This document shows, in pieces, positions 51,057-63,320 of a stretch of 64,000 nt of DNA (its first letter is position 1; each line of letters starts with the position of its first letter). The notes under the pieces are model-generated. The model did no database searches and had not been told where the DNA came from. It saw nothing but the letters and a program-made list of their open reading frames with translations. The translations under genes and the position numbers were made by a program. Source of the DNA: Williamsia phyllosphaerae (GTDB taxonomy: Bacteria > Actinomycetota > Actinomycetes > Mycobacteriales > Mycobacteriaceae); contig NZ_BMCS01000001.1 in assembly GCF_014635305.1 (NCBI RefSeq), forward strand, positions 1,488,001-1,552,000, written 5' to 3'.

Positions 51057-51892
51057 CGCGTGCTGATGACGCCGTCAAGCCAATCTCCGAAGGTCTGCCA
51101 GCCGATACCGGGGTGCGTGGCGTGCAGATTATTGATGTCGGCGGAGTACCCGTGGCCGCCCAGGTAGGTGAACATCGCCCGCATGTCGTCGGAGCCCAGT
51201 TCGGCCGGGTCGGTCGCGACCGCGGTGACCTCGCGATCCAGGACTGCGCCGAGCGTTGCCGCCATCTCGTCCGGTGTCGGGTTGTCCGAGGCGATGTCGA
51301 TGCGCAGGCCGTCGAAGACCGACGGATCGGTCAGAACCGCGGCGGCGAACCGGCCGAGGTCGCGACGCGAGAGTTGCTGTAGGGGTGTGGTCGTCGGGAT
51401 GGGGAGCTCGAGCAGGCCGGTTTCCCGGATCTCGTCGAGGCTGCCTACGATGTTGTCGTAGAAGTAGGTGGGGCCGATGATGGTGTGCGGGCGCCCGGAC
51501 TCGCGCAGCGCCGATTCGACAACGGCTTTGCTGTCGAAGTGCGGGACACCGGTGCGGCGATCGGCGTCCGATACCGACGAGAAGACCAGATGCGCAACGT
51601 CGACGGATGCAGCCAGGATCGACATGCCCTGATCGATCTCGGCCTGTGGGCCGCTCTCGAACGGGGTGGTGACCGCGAAGACGGTGTCGGTGTCGGCGAA
51701 CGCCGCGCGCAGGGCCGCCTGATCCAGGAGATCGGCCTCGACCACCTCGACGCCTGCCGCCGAGAGTGCCTGCGCCCGAGCGGAGGACGCGTGACGGGTG
51801 ACGGCCCGCACCGTCTCGCCCAACTCCAGCAGGGCGGTGACGACAGCCCCGCCCTGGGCGCCGGTGGCGCCGAGAACCGTGTGGAGTGACAT
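51053..51892 (-). CDS. NmrA-like NAD(P)-binding protein
   Basis: 279-residue atypical short-chain dehydrogenase of the NmrA/HSCARG group. The cofactor motif is VLGATGAQGGAV (6-17), followed by VRAVTRHASS as expected for NADP binding. Conserved HLVFSSVSDA and HTIIGPTYFYDN follow; the YxxxK dyad is absent, consistent with redox sensing or quinone/azo reduction. First gene of the operon with the MFS exporter and fused hydrolase, preceded by a long perfect inverted repeat. Confidence 0.88.
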   Translation of the reverse strand: MSLHTVLGATGAQGGAVVTALLELGETVRAVTRHASSARAQALSAAGVEVVEADLLDQAALRAAFADTDTVFAVTTPFESGPQAEIDQGMSILAASVDVAHLVFSSVSDADRRTGVPHFDSKAVVESALRESGRPHTIIGPTYFYDNIVGSLDEIRETGLLELPIPTTTPLQQLSRRDLGRFAAAVLTDPSVFDGLRIDIASDNPTPDEMAATLGAVLDREVTAVATDPAELGSDDMRAMFTYLGGHGYSADINNLHATHPGIGWQTFGDWLDGVISTR

Positions 51893-51904
51893 GGAAGTCC
51901 CTTC

Positions 51905-51942
51905 GAGTTGGTCGGATCGGTCGACACCGATCCGACCAACTC
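51905..51942. promoter_or_regulatory. Perfect inverted repeat before the NmrA-MFS-hydrolase operon
   Basis: Arms GAGTTGGTCGGATCGG and CCGATCCGACCAACTC (16 bases, no mismatch) flank a 6-base spacer, 13 bases upstream of the start. A GAAGGG ribosome binding site lies between. Could be a repressor operator or a 5'-UTR hairpin affecting translation. Confidence 0.65.
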
Positions 51943-52007
51943 TAGGAACTCAGGGTGTTCTGTGCCCCTCGTTCTGAGCCGTCAACACCACGGATCAGGA
52001 CTCGGTG

Positions 52008-52526
52008 TCAGCGGTTGCCGAGCAGGATCGGGCCGTTGCCGAGGTCGATGCACCCGCTGAAGGTTTGAAAATCGCCGGCGAACGACAGTCCGCCCGAGCA
52101 GGTGGCCGGATCCTTGCCGTTGAGGGTGACCGTCGCGCCGCGGCCCGCGATCCCGATGGCCAGGCCCGGCTTGATGCCGGTGAGCGTCGCCGACGAGCGG
52201 GGACCGACGGCGATGGCGGCGGGCGCCGAGTAGTTGGTCGCTGAGGATGTGGCCTTGCCGCCGTCGAGCCCGATTCCCAGCGAGAGTCCGTTGCGGCCGG
52301 CGTTGGCACTCGCGGCACCCTTGGTGTCACCGATCGCGGCCGAGGTGCCGGTGGCCGACGAGGTCGCCTGGCAATCGGCGCGATTGCTGGTCTGCCCCGG
52401 GAATGCCTGACACACGTCAGGTGCGGCGGATGCCGGCGCCGCCGCGAATGCGGTGCCCCCGGCGGCGAGCAGGGTGAAGGCCGCGATGCCCGCGGCCCGT
52501 CGCGCAGAACTGATGGTGATCGACAT
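52008..52526 (-). CDS. Small secreted protein of unknown function
   Basis: 172 residues. A Sec signal peptide covers about 1-35 (ARRAAGIAAFTLLAAGGTAFA, cleavage after ASA). The mature protein is Ser/Ala/Thr/Gly-rich with four Cys (DVCQ, DCQA, ATCSG, SGCID), probably two disulfides, and a glycine-rich GLSLGIGLDGG core suggestive of beta structure. I do not recognise the family. The start at 52526 follows the cluster GGGAGGACATCTC, which contains a good ribosome binding site. Confidence 0.78.
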   Translation of the reverse strand: MSITISSARRAAGIAAFTLLAAGGTAFAAAPASAAPDVCQAFPGQTSNRADCQATSSATGTSAAIGDTKGAASANAGRNGLSLGIGLDGGKATSSATNYSAPAAIAVGPRSSATLTGIKPGLAIGIAGRGATVTLNGKDPATCSGGLSFAGDFQTFSGCIDLGNGPILLGNR

Positions 52527-52686
52527 GAGATGTCCTCCCGACATTCCGTGCACCGCCCCGACGGCGATGTCTGATTTCGACGATGCAGTCGGAAGGTCGA
52601 GCACCGGAGCCCGCGAGGTCACCTGTGGATAACGAAAAGTCACGGAACGATAACGGCGTTCGACGCGACGTTGGGTGAGACCACAA

Positions 52687-52711
52687 ATGCCCGCCCGGTC
52701 GGGGCGGGCAT
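52687..52711 (-). terminator. Terminator after tRNA-Ser(GGA)
   Basis: Perfect 10-base inverted repeat ATGCCCGCCC / GGGCGGGCAT with a 5-base loop, five bases after the tRNA 3' end on the minus strand and followed there by TTTGT. Confidence 0.75.
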
Positions 52712-52716
52712 CTCGA

Positions 52717-52805
52717 TGGCGGAGGATAGGGGATTCGAACCCCTGAGGGCTATTAACCCAACCCGCGTTCCAGGCGAGCGCCATAGGCCACTAGGCGAAT
52801 CCTCC
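52717..52805 (-). tRNA. tRNA-Ser (anticodon GGA)
   Basis: Class II tRNA on the minus strand. Acceptor GGAGGAT pairs with ATCCTCC, with G and encoded CCA at the 3' end. The anticodon loop CTGGAAC gives GGA, reading UCC and UCU. T arm GGGGTTCGAATCCCC and a long variable arm are present. Confidence 0.95.
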
Positions 52806-52900
52806 GTCGGGAATGATAGCCGCGCAGGTGACAGGCGCCAAAAACAGCCTGGTCAACGCCCCGCTGTGCGAGCGGCGCGGCACCGTCTACACTTGACGAC

Positions 52901-54307
<1,407 letters not shown>

Positions 54308-54310
54308 TCG

Positions 54311-55597
54311 GTGCCGGAACCACGGGTTCCGCGGCCGGTACTCGTCACCACGATCGCCGTCGCGCTGGGACTGCTCGCGATCTACCTGCAAAACGTGATC
54401 GTGGCGTTCGACGAACCGTTCTGGGGTCTGTTCGACAACCAGCTCGACCTCGACGTCTACCGCGCCGGTGCTCAGACCGTTCTCGACGGCGGCCGGCTCT
54501 ACGACGCCAAACTCCTCGGCCACCTCGACTACACCTACGCGCCGATCTCGGTGGTCCTGTTCACCCCGTTCGCGTGGATGCCGTTTCTCGCGGCGCGAAT
54601 CGTCTGGTCCGCGGCGATATTCGTCGTGCTGTATCTCGTCATAACCCTGAGTTTGCGCAACCTCGGCTACCGGATCACGTGGCAGCTGCGCGTGATCGCC
54701 GGATCGCTGGTGGTCGTCTCGACGCTGCTCGAACCGGTGCGCAGCACGATCTGGTTCGGGCAGGTCAACATCTTCCTGATGGCGTTGGTGCTGTGGGATC
54801 TGCTTCGTCCGGGTTCCTCTCGGCTGCGTGGCGTCGCCACCGGAGTCGCCGCGGGCATCAAACTCACCCCGCTGATCTTCATCGTCTACCTGGCCGCCCA
54901 GCGGCGATGGCGATCGGTGGCGGGCGTGTTCGGCGGATTCGCCGCGACCGTCGTCATCGCATTCGCGGTGTTTCCTCGCGACTCCTGGCAGTACTGGACC
55001 GGCACGTTCATCGACTCCGACCGCGTCGGGACACCGAACACCGCGGGTAACCAATCGATCCGGGGTGCCCTGGCGAACAACTTCGACACCGAGCACCCGT
55101 CGACCATCGCCTGGCTCGTCCTGGCGCTGGCCGCGTTGGCACTCGGTCTCGGTGCGGCGATCATGGCCCACCGGCGCGGGCACGAGCTCCTGGCCCTGAC
55201 GATGGTCGGTCTCACCTCGTGCGCGGTGTCGCCGATGTCGTGGGGTCACCACTGGGTGTGGATCGTGCCGCTGGGTGTCATCGCCGTCCACCACGCGGTG
55301 CAGGCGCGCACGCTCGCAATCCGCCTGCTGGCCTGCGCAGGGGCGCTGGCGTTGGTGCTGACGGCGTTCTCGTGGCGGACCTACATCGCCGGGCGGATGG
55401 TCTTCGTCGGTGTCGAGCACCCCGACGCGTACTACACAGGTCTCTTCTTCAAGTACGGCATCAGCTGGCTGCGCTGGTTCACCTACGACCCCTACAACTG
55501 GATCTTCGTGGTGGCCGCGGTGACGACGATCGTCGCTCTCACTGCGACCCGGTCGCGTGCCGCCGAGTCCACGCCTCGCATCGCGGCGGCCCGGTAA
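54311..55597 (+). CDS. GT87-family mannosyltransferase (PimE-like), copy 1
   Basis: 428-residue polytopic transferase using polyprenol-phosphate sugars, with about 10 hydrophobic segments. The catalytic Asp region near the end of the first loop is FDNQLDLDVYRAG (D46 aligned with the essential PimE Asp). Conserved SWGHHWVWIVPLG occurs late in the protein. Such enzymes build phosphatidylinositol mannosides or other envelope glycans. GTG 54311 starts almost at the aminotransferase stop. A close paralogue follows. Confidence 0.85.
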   Translation: MPEPRVPRPVLVTTIAVALGLLAIYLQNVIVAFDEPFWGLFDNQLDLDVYRAGAQTVLDGGRLYDAKLLGHLDYTYAPISVVLFTPFAWMPFLAARIVWSAAIFVVLYLVITLSLRNLGYRITWQLRVIAGSLVVVSTLLEPVRSTIWFGQVNIFLMALVLWDLLRPGSSRLRGVATGVAAGIKLTPLIFIVYLAAQRRWRSVAGVFGGFAATVVIAFAVFPRDSWQYWTGTFIDSDRVGTPNTAGNQSIRGALANNFDTEHPSTIAWLVLALAALALGLGAAIMAHRRGHELLALTMVGLTSCAVSPMSWGHHWVWIVPLGVIAVHHAVQARTLAIRLLACAGALALVLTAFSWRTYIAGRMVFVGVEHPDAYYTGLFFKYGISWLRWFTYDPYNWIFVVAAVTTIVALTATRSRAAESTPRIAAAR

Positions 55598-55739
55598 CCG
55601 ACGCCGAACGGATCGAAAGCGTCCAAAACGGTCTCTGAGCACTGTGGACGCCGAACCGCCCGACGGTGAGGGATGTTCGCCACCGCACGCTGAGGTGGTT
55701 ACTATTTCTCACATTCCACGGGAAGCAGGGAGGTCGGTA

Positions 55740-57098
55740 GTGAACTCACCGGGTTCGGCCGCCCCCGCCGAGCGGCGGGCGGGCAAGAGCCTGCCCCGTC
55801 ATCCCCTCTTCCTGGTGCTGCTCGCGATCATCGCGGCGGTCGCGGTGTACGTGCAGCTCACCTACATCCCGATCAACGCCCGCGTGTTCGGGTTGTTCGA
55901 CAACCAGGTCGACCTCAAGGTCTACCGGGCCGGTGCCCTTCATCTGCTGCACGGCATCCCGATCTACGACGGCCCGATCCGTGGCCGTTTCGAGTACACG
56001 TATCCGCCCTTCTCCACCGTCGTCCTGCAGCCGTTCGGGTGGATGTCGATGCACGCCGCGGTACTGGTCTGGTCGGTCCTGATCGTCGCGGCCCTGTTCT
56101 GGGTCGTCTTCGGATCGTTCCGCGCACTGGGGTACCGGGCCGACTGGCGCCTGGCGGCGATGTCGGTGGCGTTGGTGACCGTCGCCCTGCTCATGGAACC
56201 GGTGCGCACCACCATCTGGTACGGCCAGATCAACGTCTTCCTCATGGCCATCGTGATGTGGGATCTGTTGCGGCCCGACGGGAGTCGGCTCAAGGGCTTC
56301 AGTGTGGGACTCGCCGCGGGCATCAAGCTCACACCCGGCTTCTTCGGGCTCTACCTCCTCGCGACCCGTCGGTGGAAGCCGGCGATCATCGCGGCCGTCA
56401 CCGGACTGCTCACGGTGGTCATCGGCGCGGCGATCATCCCGCGGGGATCGTGGAAGTTCTGGAGCGACAAGATCTTCGACTCGCAGCGCGTCGGCCCCAC
56501 TCGGACACCGGCAAACCAGTCGATCCGTGGCGCGCTCGCCCGCATCTTTGCCACCGAGCACCCCAGTGGCGGTCTCTGGGTGTTGATCTCCGCGGTGGCG
56601 ATCGTCATCGGGCTCACCGCGGCGTACCTGGCGATCCGGCACGGCAACGAGGTCCTGGCGCTGGCCCTGACCGGTATGACGACGACCGCGGTGTCGCCGT
56701 TCTCGTGGGGTCACCACTGGGTGTGGTTCGTCCCGCTGCTCGTGGTGGTGGTCGATTTCGTCCTCGGGGCGCTGCGCGACCGACGACCACTCGCCGCCGT
56801 CGGGCTGCTCGTCCTGCCCGTCGGTCTGATGCTCGCGACCTTCATCTGGAGCTTCTATCTTCCCGACGGTGCTCTCGGGCTGCGGCCGTTCTACGGCATC
56901 GGGACGTTCATGAACCCGGTCCCGGACTGGTTCCGGTGGTTCGGCACGCAGCCCTACATCTGCGTGTTCGGTCTGACCGCGCTGGCGACCATCGCGGTGT
57001 GCCTGACGAGGTCGACGAACGGGTCGTCGGCCGAGTACGCGCGGGGGCCTGTGGATGACGGCCTCGGCGCCTCGAGCGCCGTCGGTCCACGCCGGTAG
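55740..57098 (+). CDS. GT87-family mannosyltransferase (PimE-like), copy 2
   Basis: 452-residue paralogue of the preceding gene with the same order of segments: FDNQVDLKVYRAG (the conserved Asp is residue 58, the same number as the essential Asp of mycobacterial PimE), TTIWYGQINVFLMAIVMWDLLRPDGSRLKG, and SWGHHWVWFVPLL. GTG 55740 has a good GGGAGG ribosome binding site. A TACTAT -10-like hexamer lies about 40 bases upstream, so it may have its own promoter. Its 3' end lies just before dnaX. Confidence 0.87.
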   Translation: MNSPGSAAPAERRAGKSLPRHPLFLVLLAIIAAVAVYVQLTYIPINARVFGLFDNQVDLKVYRAGALHLLHGIPIYDGPIRGRFEYTYPPFSTVVLQPFGWMSMHAAVLVWSVLIVAALFWVVFGSFRALGYRADWRLAAMSVALVTVALLMEPVRTTIWYGQINVFLMAIVMWDLLRPDGSRLKGFSVGLAAGIKLTPGFFGLYLLATRRWKPAIIAAVTGLLTVVIGAAIIPRGSWKFWSDKIFDSQRVGPTRTPANQSIRGALARIFATEHPSGGLWVLISAVAIVIGLTAAYLAIRHGNEVLALALTGMTTTAVSPFSWGHHWVWFVPLLVVVVDFVLGALRDRRPLAAVGLLVLPVGLMLATFIWSFYLPDGALGLRPFYGIGTFMNPVPDWFRWFGTQPYICVFGLTALATIAVCLTRSTNGSSAEYARGPVDDGLGASSAVGPRR

Positions 57099-57108
57099 TC
57101 TCTTCGAC

Positions 57109-59352
<2,244 letters not shown>

Positions 59353-59406
59353 CCGCGTACGCAGACCGGGCGGAATACCTGGTGCCGCCACGGTGCTGAT
59401 TGCGGA

Positions 59407-60285
59407 ATGACGGTCGTCAACGACACACCGCCGCGGCAGGCGCTCGATCGCGCGCTTGCGGCATTGGAATGGACCCTGGTCGAGTCAGGTCGCGTCGAGC
59501 TCGACGCAGGACGCTTGATCGAGCACTCGGACGGCCCGGCCGGGTTCGTTTTCGTCACGACAGGTCTGGCAACGCTCTGGGTCGACGATGGTGACGGGAT
59601 CGACATCGCCGCAGGCGATCTGGTGATTGTCCCCCGTGTTCACCGCTACCGTCTCCGGGCGCAGACCCGGACCTCTGCGGTGCGCGTGAACATGGTGCCG
59701 ACGGTGGACGGACGGACGGCCGCGGACACGCTGCCCTCGGCGATGACCGTGCGCAGGTTCTCCCATCACGAGCCGCAGGTGATCGCTCTGATCGAGGACA
59801 TGAGCGCTGGTTGCGGGCCGAACGGATCAGTGCGACTGGGGGACTCGGTCATCTGCAGTCGGAGCGGCACCATGGTCGTCTCGGTGGCCATCCGGCGCTG
59901 GTTCGAACTCGGCTGCGCGGAAGCCGGTTGGCTGCGGCAGGTCCAGGACCCTCACATCAGCAGGGCCGTCGACGAGCTGCACCGTGACCTGGGTCGGTCC
60001 TGGACGGTCGACGACCTGGCACGCGTGGCGGCGATGTCACGTTCGGGTTTCGCGGTGCGGTTCCGCGACCTGCTCGGACAGCCCCCGGTCGCCTATCTCG
60101 CGGCCGCACGCATCGATGCGGCCAAGCGGATGCTGAAGCACGGCGATGTCACCGTGACGGAGGTGTCGCACCGGCTCGGTTACGGCTCCGACGCAGGTTT
60201 CAGCCGTGCATTCCAGCGCCACGAGGGGGTCTCGCCCACACGGTGGCGAGCGGCACGCCGGGCATCAGGCGCCCACGCCGTCTGA
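59407..60285 (+). CDS. AraC-family regulator with cupin sensor domain
   Basis: 292 residues. The N-terminal half is a cupin-like ligand domain (FVFVTTGLATLWVDDGDGIDIAAGDLVIVPRVHRYRL). The C-terminal half has two AraC helix-turn-helix motifs, WTVDDLARVAAMSRSGFAVRFRDLLG and VTEVSHRLGYGSDAGFSRAF. It is the cupin_6/AraC subgroup that often controls an adjacent transporter. The 3' end overlaps the convergent MFS gene by 21 bases, and that gene has two AraC-style half-sites upstream. Confidence 0.9.
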   Translation: MTVVNDTPPRQALDRALAALEWTLVESGRVELDAGRLIEHSDGPAGFVFVTTGLATLWVDDGDGIDIAAGDLVIVPRVHRYRLRAQTRTSAVRVNMVPTVDGRTAADTLPSAMTVRRFSHHEPQVIALIEDMSAGCGPNGSVRLGDSVICSRSGTMVVSVAIRRWFELGCAEAGWLRQVQDPHISRAVDELHRDLGRSWTVDDLARVAAMSRSGFAVRFRDLLGQPPVAYLAAARIDAAKRMLKHGDVTVTEVSHRLGYGSDAGFSRAFQRHEGVSPTRWRAARRASGAHAV

Positions 60286-61470
60286 CTCACTGCCCACCGA
60301 CAGGCGAGCTGTGCTGAAGATGATCGCGCCGACCAGGGCAGTGGCCGCGGCTATGAGGACCGCCGCCCGGATGCCCGCGCTGTCCACGAGGAGGCCACCG
60401 GCACCGGCGCCCAGGGTGATGGCGAGCTGGAACCCGGCCACGACCAGCCCGCCGCCGGCCTCCAAGCGTTCTCCCGCAGCCCGGGCCATCCACGTCGACA
60501 CGACGGTCAGCCAGGCGCCGAAGGAAAATCCCCACGCGGCAACGGCCACGGCGATCACCGCAACCTGACCTGGAAAGATCCCCAGGACCGCGATGCCTGC
60601 AGCCATCACGAGCGGCACCGCCAGTCGCAGGACCGCGAGGTGACGGTCGATGAGCACGCCCACGACGAGATTGCCGACAAAGCCCCCGATCCCGAACACG
60701 ATCAGCAGAACGGCCGCGCCGGTCGAGCCGAGCGACGGTGACTGATCCAGTGCGGACCGGATGTAGGTGAAAGCGGCGAAGTGTCCCAGCACCACGAGGA
60801 CGTGCCCGACCAGTCCCCAGGTGACACCGGGTATCGCGAGGGCGTCACCGAGGCCGCGGAGACCGGTTGCCGCGCCGGGTGTGACGGGCGGGAGGACCAG
60901 CCGCACGACGACCGCCACGACTGCGGTGAGCGCCGCGGCCCCCAGAAAGACCGTGCGCCAGTCCAGGATCGAGCCGAGATAGAGGCCGAGCGGCACTCCC
61001 GCGACGGTCGCGAGGGTGGTGCCGGTGTTGACGGCCATGACTGCACGGCCCAGATGCTCCGGGGCACTCAGACGGGCCGCGACGGCCAGCGACATCGCCC
61101 AGAATCCACCGATCGCGGCGCCGAGAAGCAGGCGTGCCACCAGCAGGGTCAACAGGTTTGGCGCGAGGGCGACGACAACGTTGGAGACCGTGGCGCCGAT
61201 GACCAGCCAGACCAGGAGGGCGCGCCGGTCGAGTCGCGGGAAGATGACGGCGATCGTGGGAGCGGTGAGCAGCCCCACGAATGCGGTCACGGTCACGGCC
61301 TGTCCCGCCTGACCCTCCGTGACGCCCAGGGAGGCGGCCATCGACGGCAGCAGGCTCGGTGGGAGGAACTCGGCGGTCACCAGGACGAAGCTTGTCGCCA
61401 TCATCGCCACTACGGCCCACCACGCAGTGTGGGTCCGCGGGATCGGGGCCGCGTCGGTCTTTGTCGTCAT
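60265..61470 (-). CDS. MFS drug/sugar efflux transporter (DHA1-like)
   Basis: 401-residue major facilitator with 12 predicted helices. It begins AWWAVVAMMATSFVLVTAEFLPPSLLPSMAASLG, typical of the AraJ/CynX-like DHA1 group. The motif A loop is FPRLDRRALLVW and helix 5 has the antiporter-type GVPLGLYLG. Substrate unknown. ATG 61470 is used. Control by the convergent AraC gene is likely from the operator pair at 61508-61539. Confidence 0.88.
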   Translation of the reverse strand: MTTKTDAAPIPRTHTAWWAVVAMMATSFVLVTAEFLPPSLLPSMAASLGVTEGQAGQAVTVTAFVGLLTAPTIAVIFPRLDRRALLVWLVIGATVSNVVVALAPNLLTLLVARLLLGAAIGGFWAMSLAVAARLSAPEHLGRAVMAVNTGTTLATVAGVPLGLYLGSILDWRTVFLGAAALTAVVAVVVRLVLPPVTPGAATGLRGLGDALAIPGVTWGLVGHVLVVLGHFAAFTYIRSALDQSPSLGSTGAAVLLIVFGIGGFVGNLVVGVLIDRHLAVLRLAVPLVMAAGIAVLGIFPGQVAVIAVAVAAWGFSFGAWLTVVSTWMARAAGERLEAGGGLVVAGFQLAITLGAGAGGLLVDSAGIRAAVLIAAATALVGAIIFSTARLSVGSESDGVGA

Positions 61471-61507
61471 GTGATCAGCTTGACGGGTCGATGTGGCCGG
61501 CGCATGA

Positions 61508-61539
61508 CCGCGCGTCCACCGCAACTGATCGCACGTCCA
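61508..61539. promoter_or_regulatory. Two direct half-sites 21 bases apart (candidate AraC-type operator)
   Basis: CGCGCGTCCAC (61508-61518) and CGCACGTCCAC (61529-61539) differ at one of 11 positions and are offset by exactly 21 bases, the spacing of adjacent AraC-family half-sites. They lie 38-69 bases upstream of the MFS start codon. Confidence 0.55.
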
Positions 61540-61625
61540 CGTCGCGTGATTCCCACGCTCCCTCAGGAGGTCGCGAGGCCGCGAAGGTGGGTGCGGGAAT
61601 CGATGAAGCGCAAGACGGCCCCGAT

Positions 61626-62231
61626 TCAGACGGGCGGTTGCGGGTCGTACTGGATGCCACGGCGGACCTGGCGGGCGCGATCCGGCCCGGCGAGACGGGC
61701 CACGAGATGCAGGGCCATGTCGATGCCGGCCGACACACCGGACGCGGTGATCAGGTCTCCGTCGTCGACCCAGCGGTCGTCCTCGCGCACCTCGATGGTG
61801 GAGTCCAACCGGCGCAGCTCGTCCATCGCACCCCAGTGCGTGGTCGCAGGGCGCCCGGCGAGCAACCCGGCGGCGGCGAAGACGAGCGAACCGGTACACA
61901 CGCTGGTCATGAGGGGCACCACCTCGCGCTGTTGTCGGACCCAGGCCAGGTGATCGGGATCGCGCATCAGTAATCGGGTGCCACCCCCGCCCGGGTGCAC
62001 GAGCACCTCCAGGGCGGGCGCGTCCGCGAACGACTCGTGGGCCCCGATGACAAGGCCTTTGGCCGCCGTGACGGCGCGGCCATCCGACGAGATGCAGGAC
62101 ACGACGTACCCGTCCTCGGGATGGGATCGCGTCCAGTAGGACAGCACCTCCCACGGGCCGACGGCATCGAGCTCCTCGACGTCGTCGAACAGCAGGATGC
62201 CGATGTGCAGCGGGGGCGTTGGCGTCGTCAT
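61626..62231 (-). CDS. DJ-1/PfpI-family protein (isonitrile hydratase-like)
   Basis: 201-residue class I glutamine-amidotransferase-like fold. It starts HIGILLFDDVEELDAVGPWEVLSYW. The nucleophile elbow is SVCTGSLVFAAAGLL, followed by ATTHWGAMDELRR and GVSAGIDMALHL. The closest named activity in this group is isonitrile hydratase, but glyoxalase or sensor roles are equally open. It is divergent from a regulator that carries the same fold as its sensor, 81 bases apart. Confidence 0.85.
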   Translation of the reverse strand: MTTPTPPLHIGILLFDDVEELDAVGPWEVLSYWTRSHPEDGYVVSCISSDGRAVTAAKGLVIGAHESFADAPALEVLVHPGGGGTRLLMRDPDHLAWVRQQREVVPLMTSVCTGSLVFAAAGLLAGRPATTHWGAMDELRRLDSTIEVREDDRWVDDGDLITASGVSAGIDMALHLVARLAGPDRARQVRRGIQYDPQPPV

Positions 62232-62312
62232 GAGTTCAGACTGCCTGCGGCGAGCAACGCCCACGATAGGCAGCAATGCCTCATTCCATCAGGATCCTGC
62301 CATCATGGACGA

Positions 62313-63257
62313 ATGCATCGTGTGGTGGCGCTGGTACTCCCGAATGTCGTCGCGTTCGACCTCGCGATACCGGCCCAGATCTTCGGTCATGCCGCAGAGC
62401 AGGAGTACTACTCGTTCACCACCTGCGGGGTGGCGCCGGGGCCGGTTCCGTCGACCACCGGTTATGCCGTCTACGCCGAGCGCGGAATCGATGCAATCGC
62501 ATCCGCAGACACGGTGGTGGTGCCCGGTTATGCGCCTCACGATGTCCCCGATCCGGTGGTCCTCGATGCGCTCAGGACGGCTGCCGGCCGGGGCGCGCGG
62601 GTGGTGTCGGTGTGCACCGGCGCATTCGCGCTCGCCGCGGCCGGTCTGCTCGATGGCAGGAAGGCCACCACACACTGGCAGCACACCGACGAGCTCGCGG
62701 CGCTCTACCCGTTGGTCGACGTCGACGGCGATGTCCTCTACGTCGATGCCGGCCAGATCATGACCAGTGCCGGTGTCGCAGCCGGTATCGACCTGTGTCT
62801 GCACATCGTGCGCACCGACCTGGGCGCCGACGACGCCGTGCGCATCGCGCGCCGCATGGTCGTCGCCCCGCACCGTGACGGCGGCCAGGCCCAGTACCTT
62901 CAACGCCCCGTCCCTGCGGACGGCACAGGCCTTGCCGCGACCTGCGACTGGGCGCGGGAGCACCTCGAGGAGTCGCTGACCGTTGCCGACATGGCGAAGC
63001 ATGCGGGCTGGGCACCGCGCACGTTCGCCCGGCGATTTCTCTCCGAGACCGGTATGACGCCGTTGCGCTGGCTGGTGGCGCAGCGGCGTCTGGAAGCCCG
63101 TCGCCTCCTCGAGTCGACCGACATGCCGGTCGACGAGGTGGCTCGTCGCTCAGGGCTGGGCACGGCTGGCAATCTGCGCCTGCATCTTGCCCGAGACGCC
63201 GACTCGACCCCCACGGCCTACCGCCGCACCTATCGGAACCGTCTCCGTCGACCTTGA
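62313..63257 (+). CDS. FtrA-type regulator: DJ-1 domain plus AraC helix-turn-helix
   Basis: 314 residues. Residues 1-185 are a DJ-1/GATase1-like sensor with VVSVCTGAFALAAAGLLDGRKATTHW, very similar to the active-site region of the divergent enzyme next door. Residues 215-310 carry two AraC HTH motifs (LTVADMAKHAGWAPRTFARRF and VDEVARRSGLGTAGNLRLHL). ATG 62313 is chosen; no clear ribosome binding site. A perfect CAGGATCCTG palindrome at 62290-62299 lies in the shared promoter region. Confidence 0.9.
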   Translation: MHRVVALVLPNVVAFDLAIPAQIFGHAAEQEYYSFTTCGVAPGPVPSTTGYAVYAERGIDAIASADTVVVPGYAPHDVPDPVVLDALRTAAGRGARVVSVCTGAFALAAAGLLDGRKATTHWQHTDELAALYPLVDVDGDVLYVDAGQIMTSAGVAAGIDLCLHIVRTDLGADDAVRIARRMVVAPHRDGGQAQYLQRPVPADGTGLAATCDWAREHLEESLTVADMAKHAGWAPRTFARRFLSETGMTPLRWLVAQRRLEARRLLESTDMPVDEVARRSGLGTAGNLRLHLARDADSTPTAYRRTYRNRLRRP

Positions 63258-63320
63258 CGACCGACACCTGGTGTAGCCGCACGAGCGACGTATGCATGAC
63301 GCGGCGCCGACGACTTCCGG

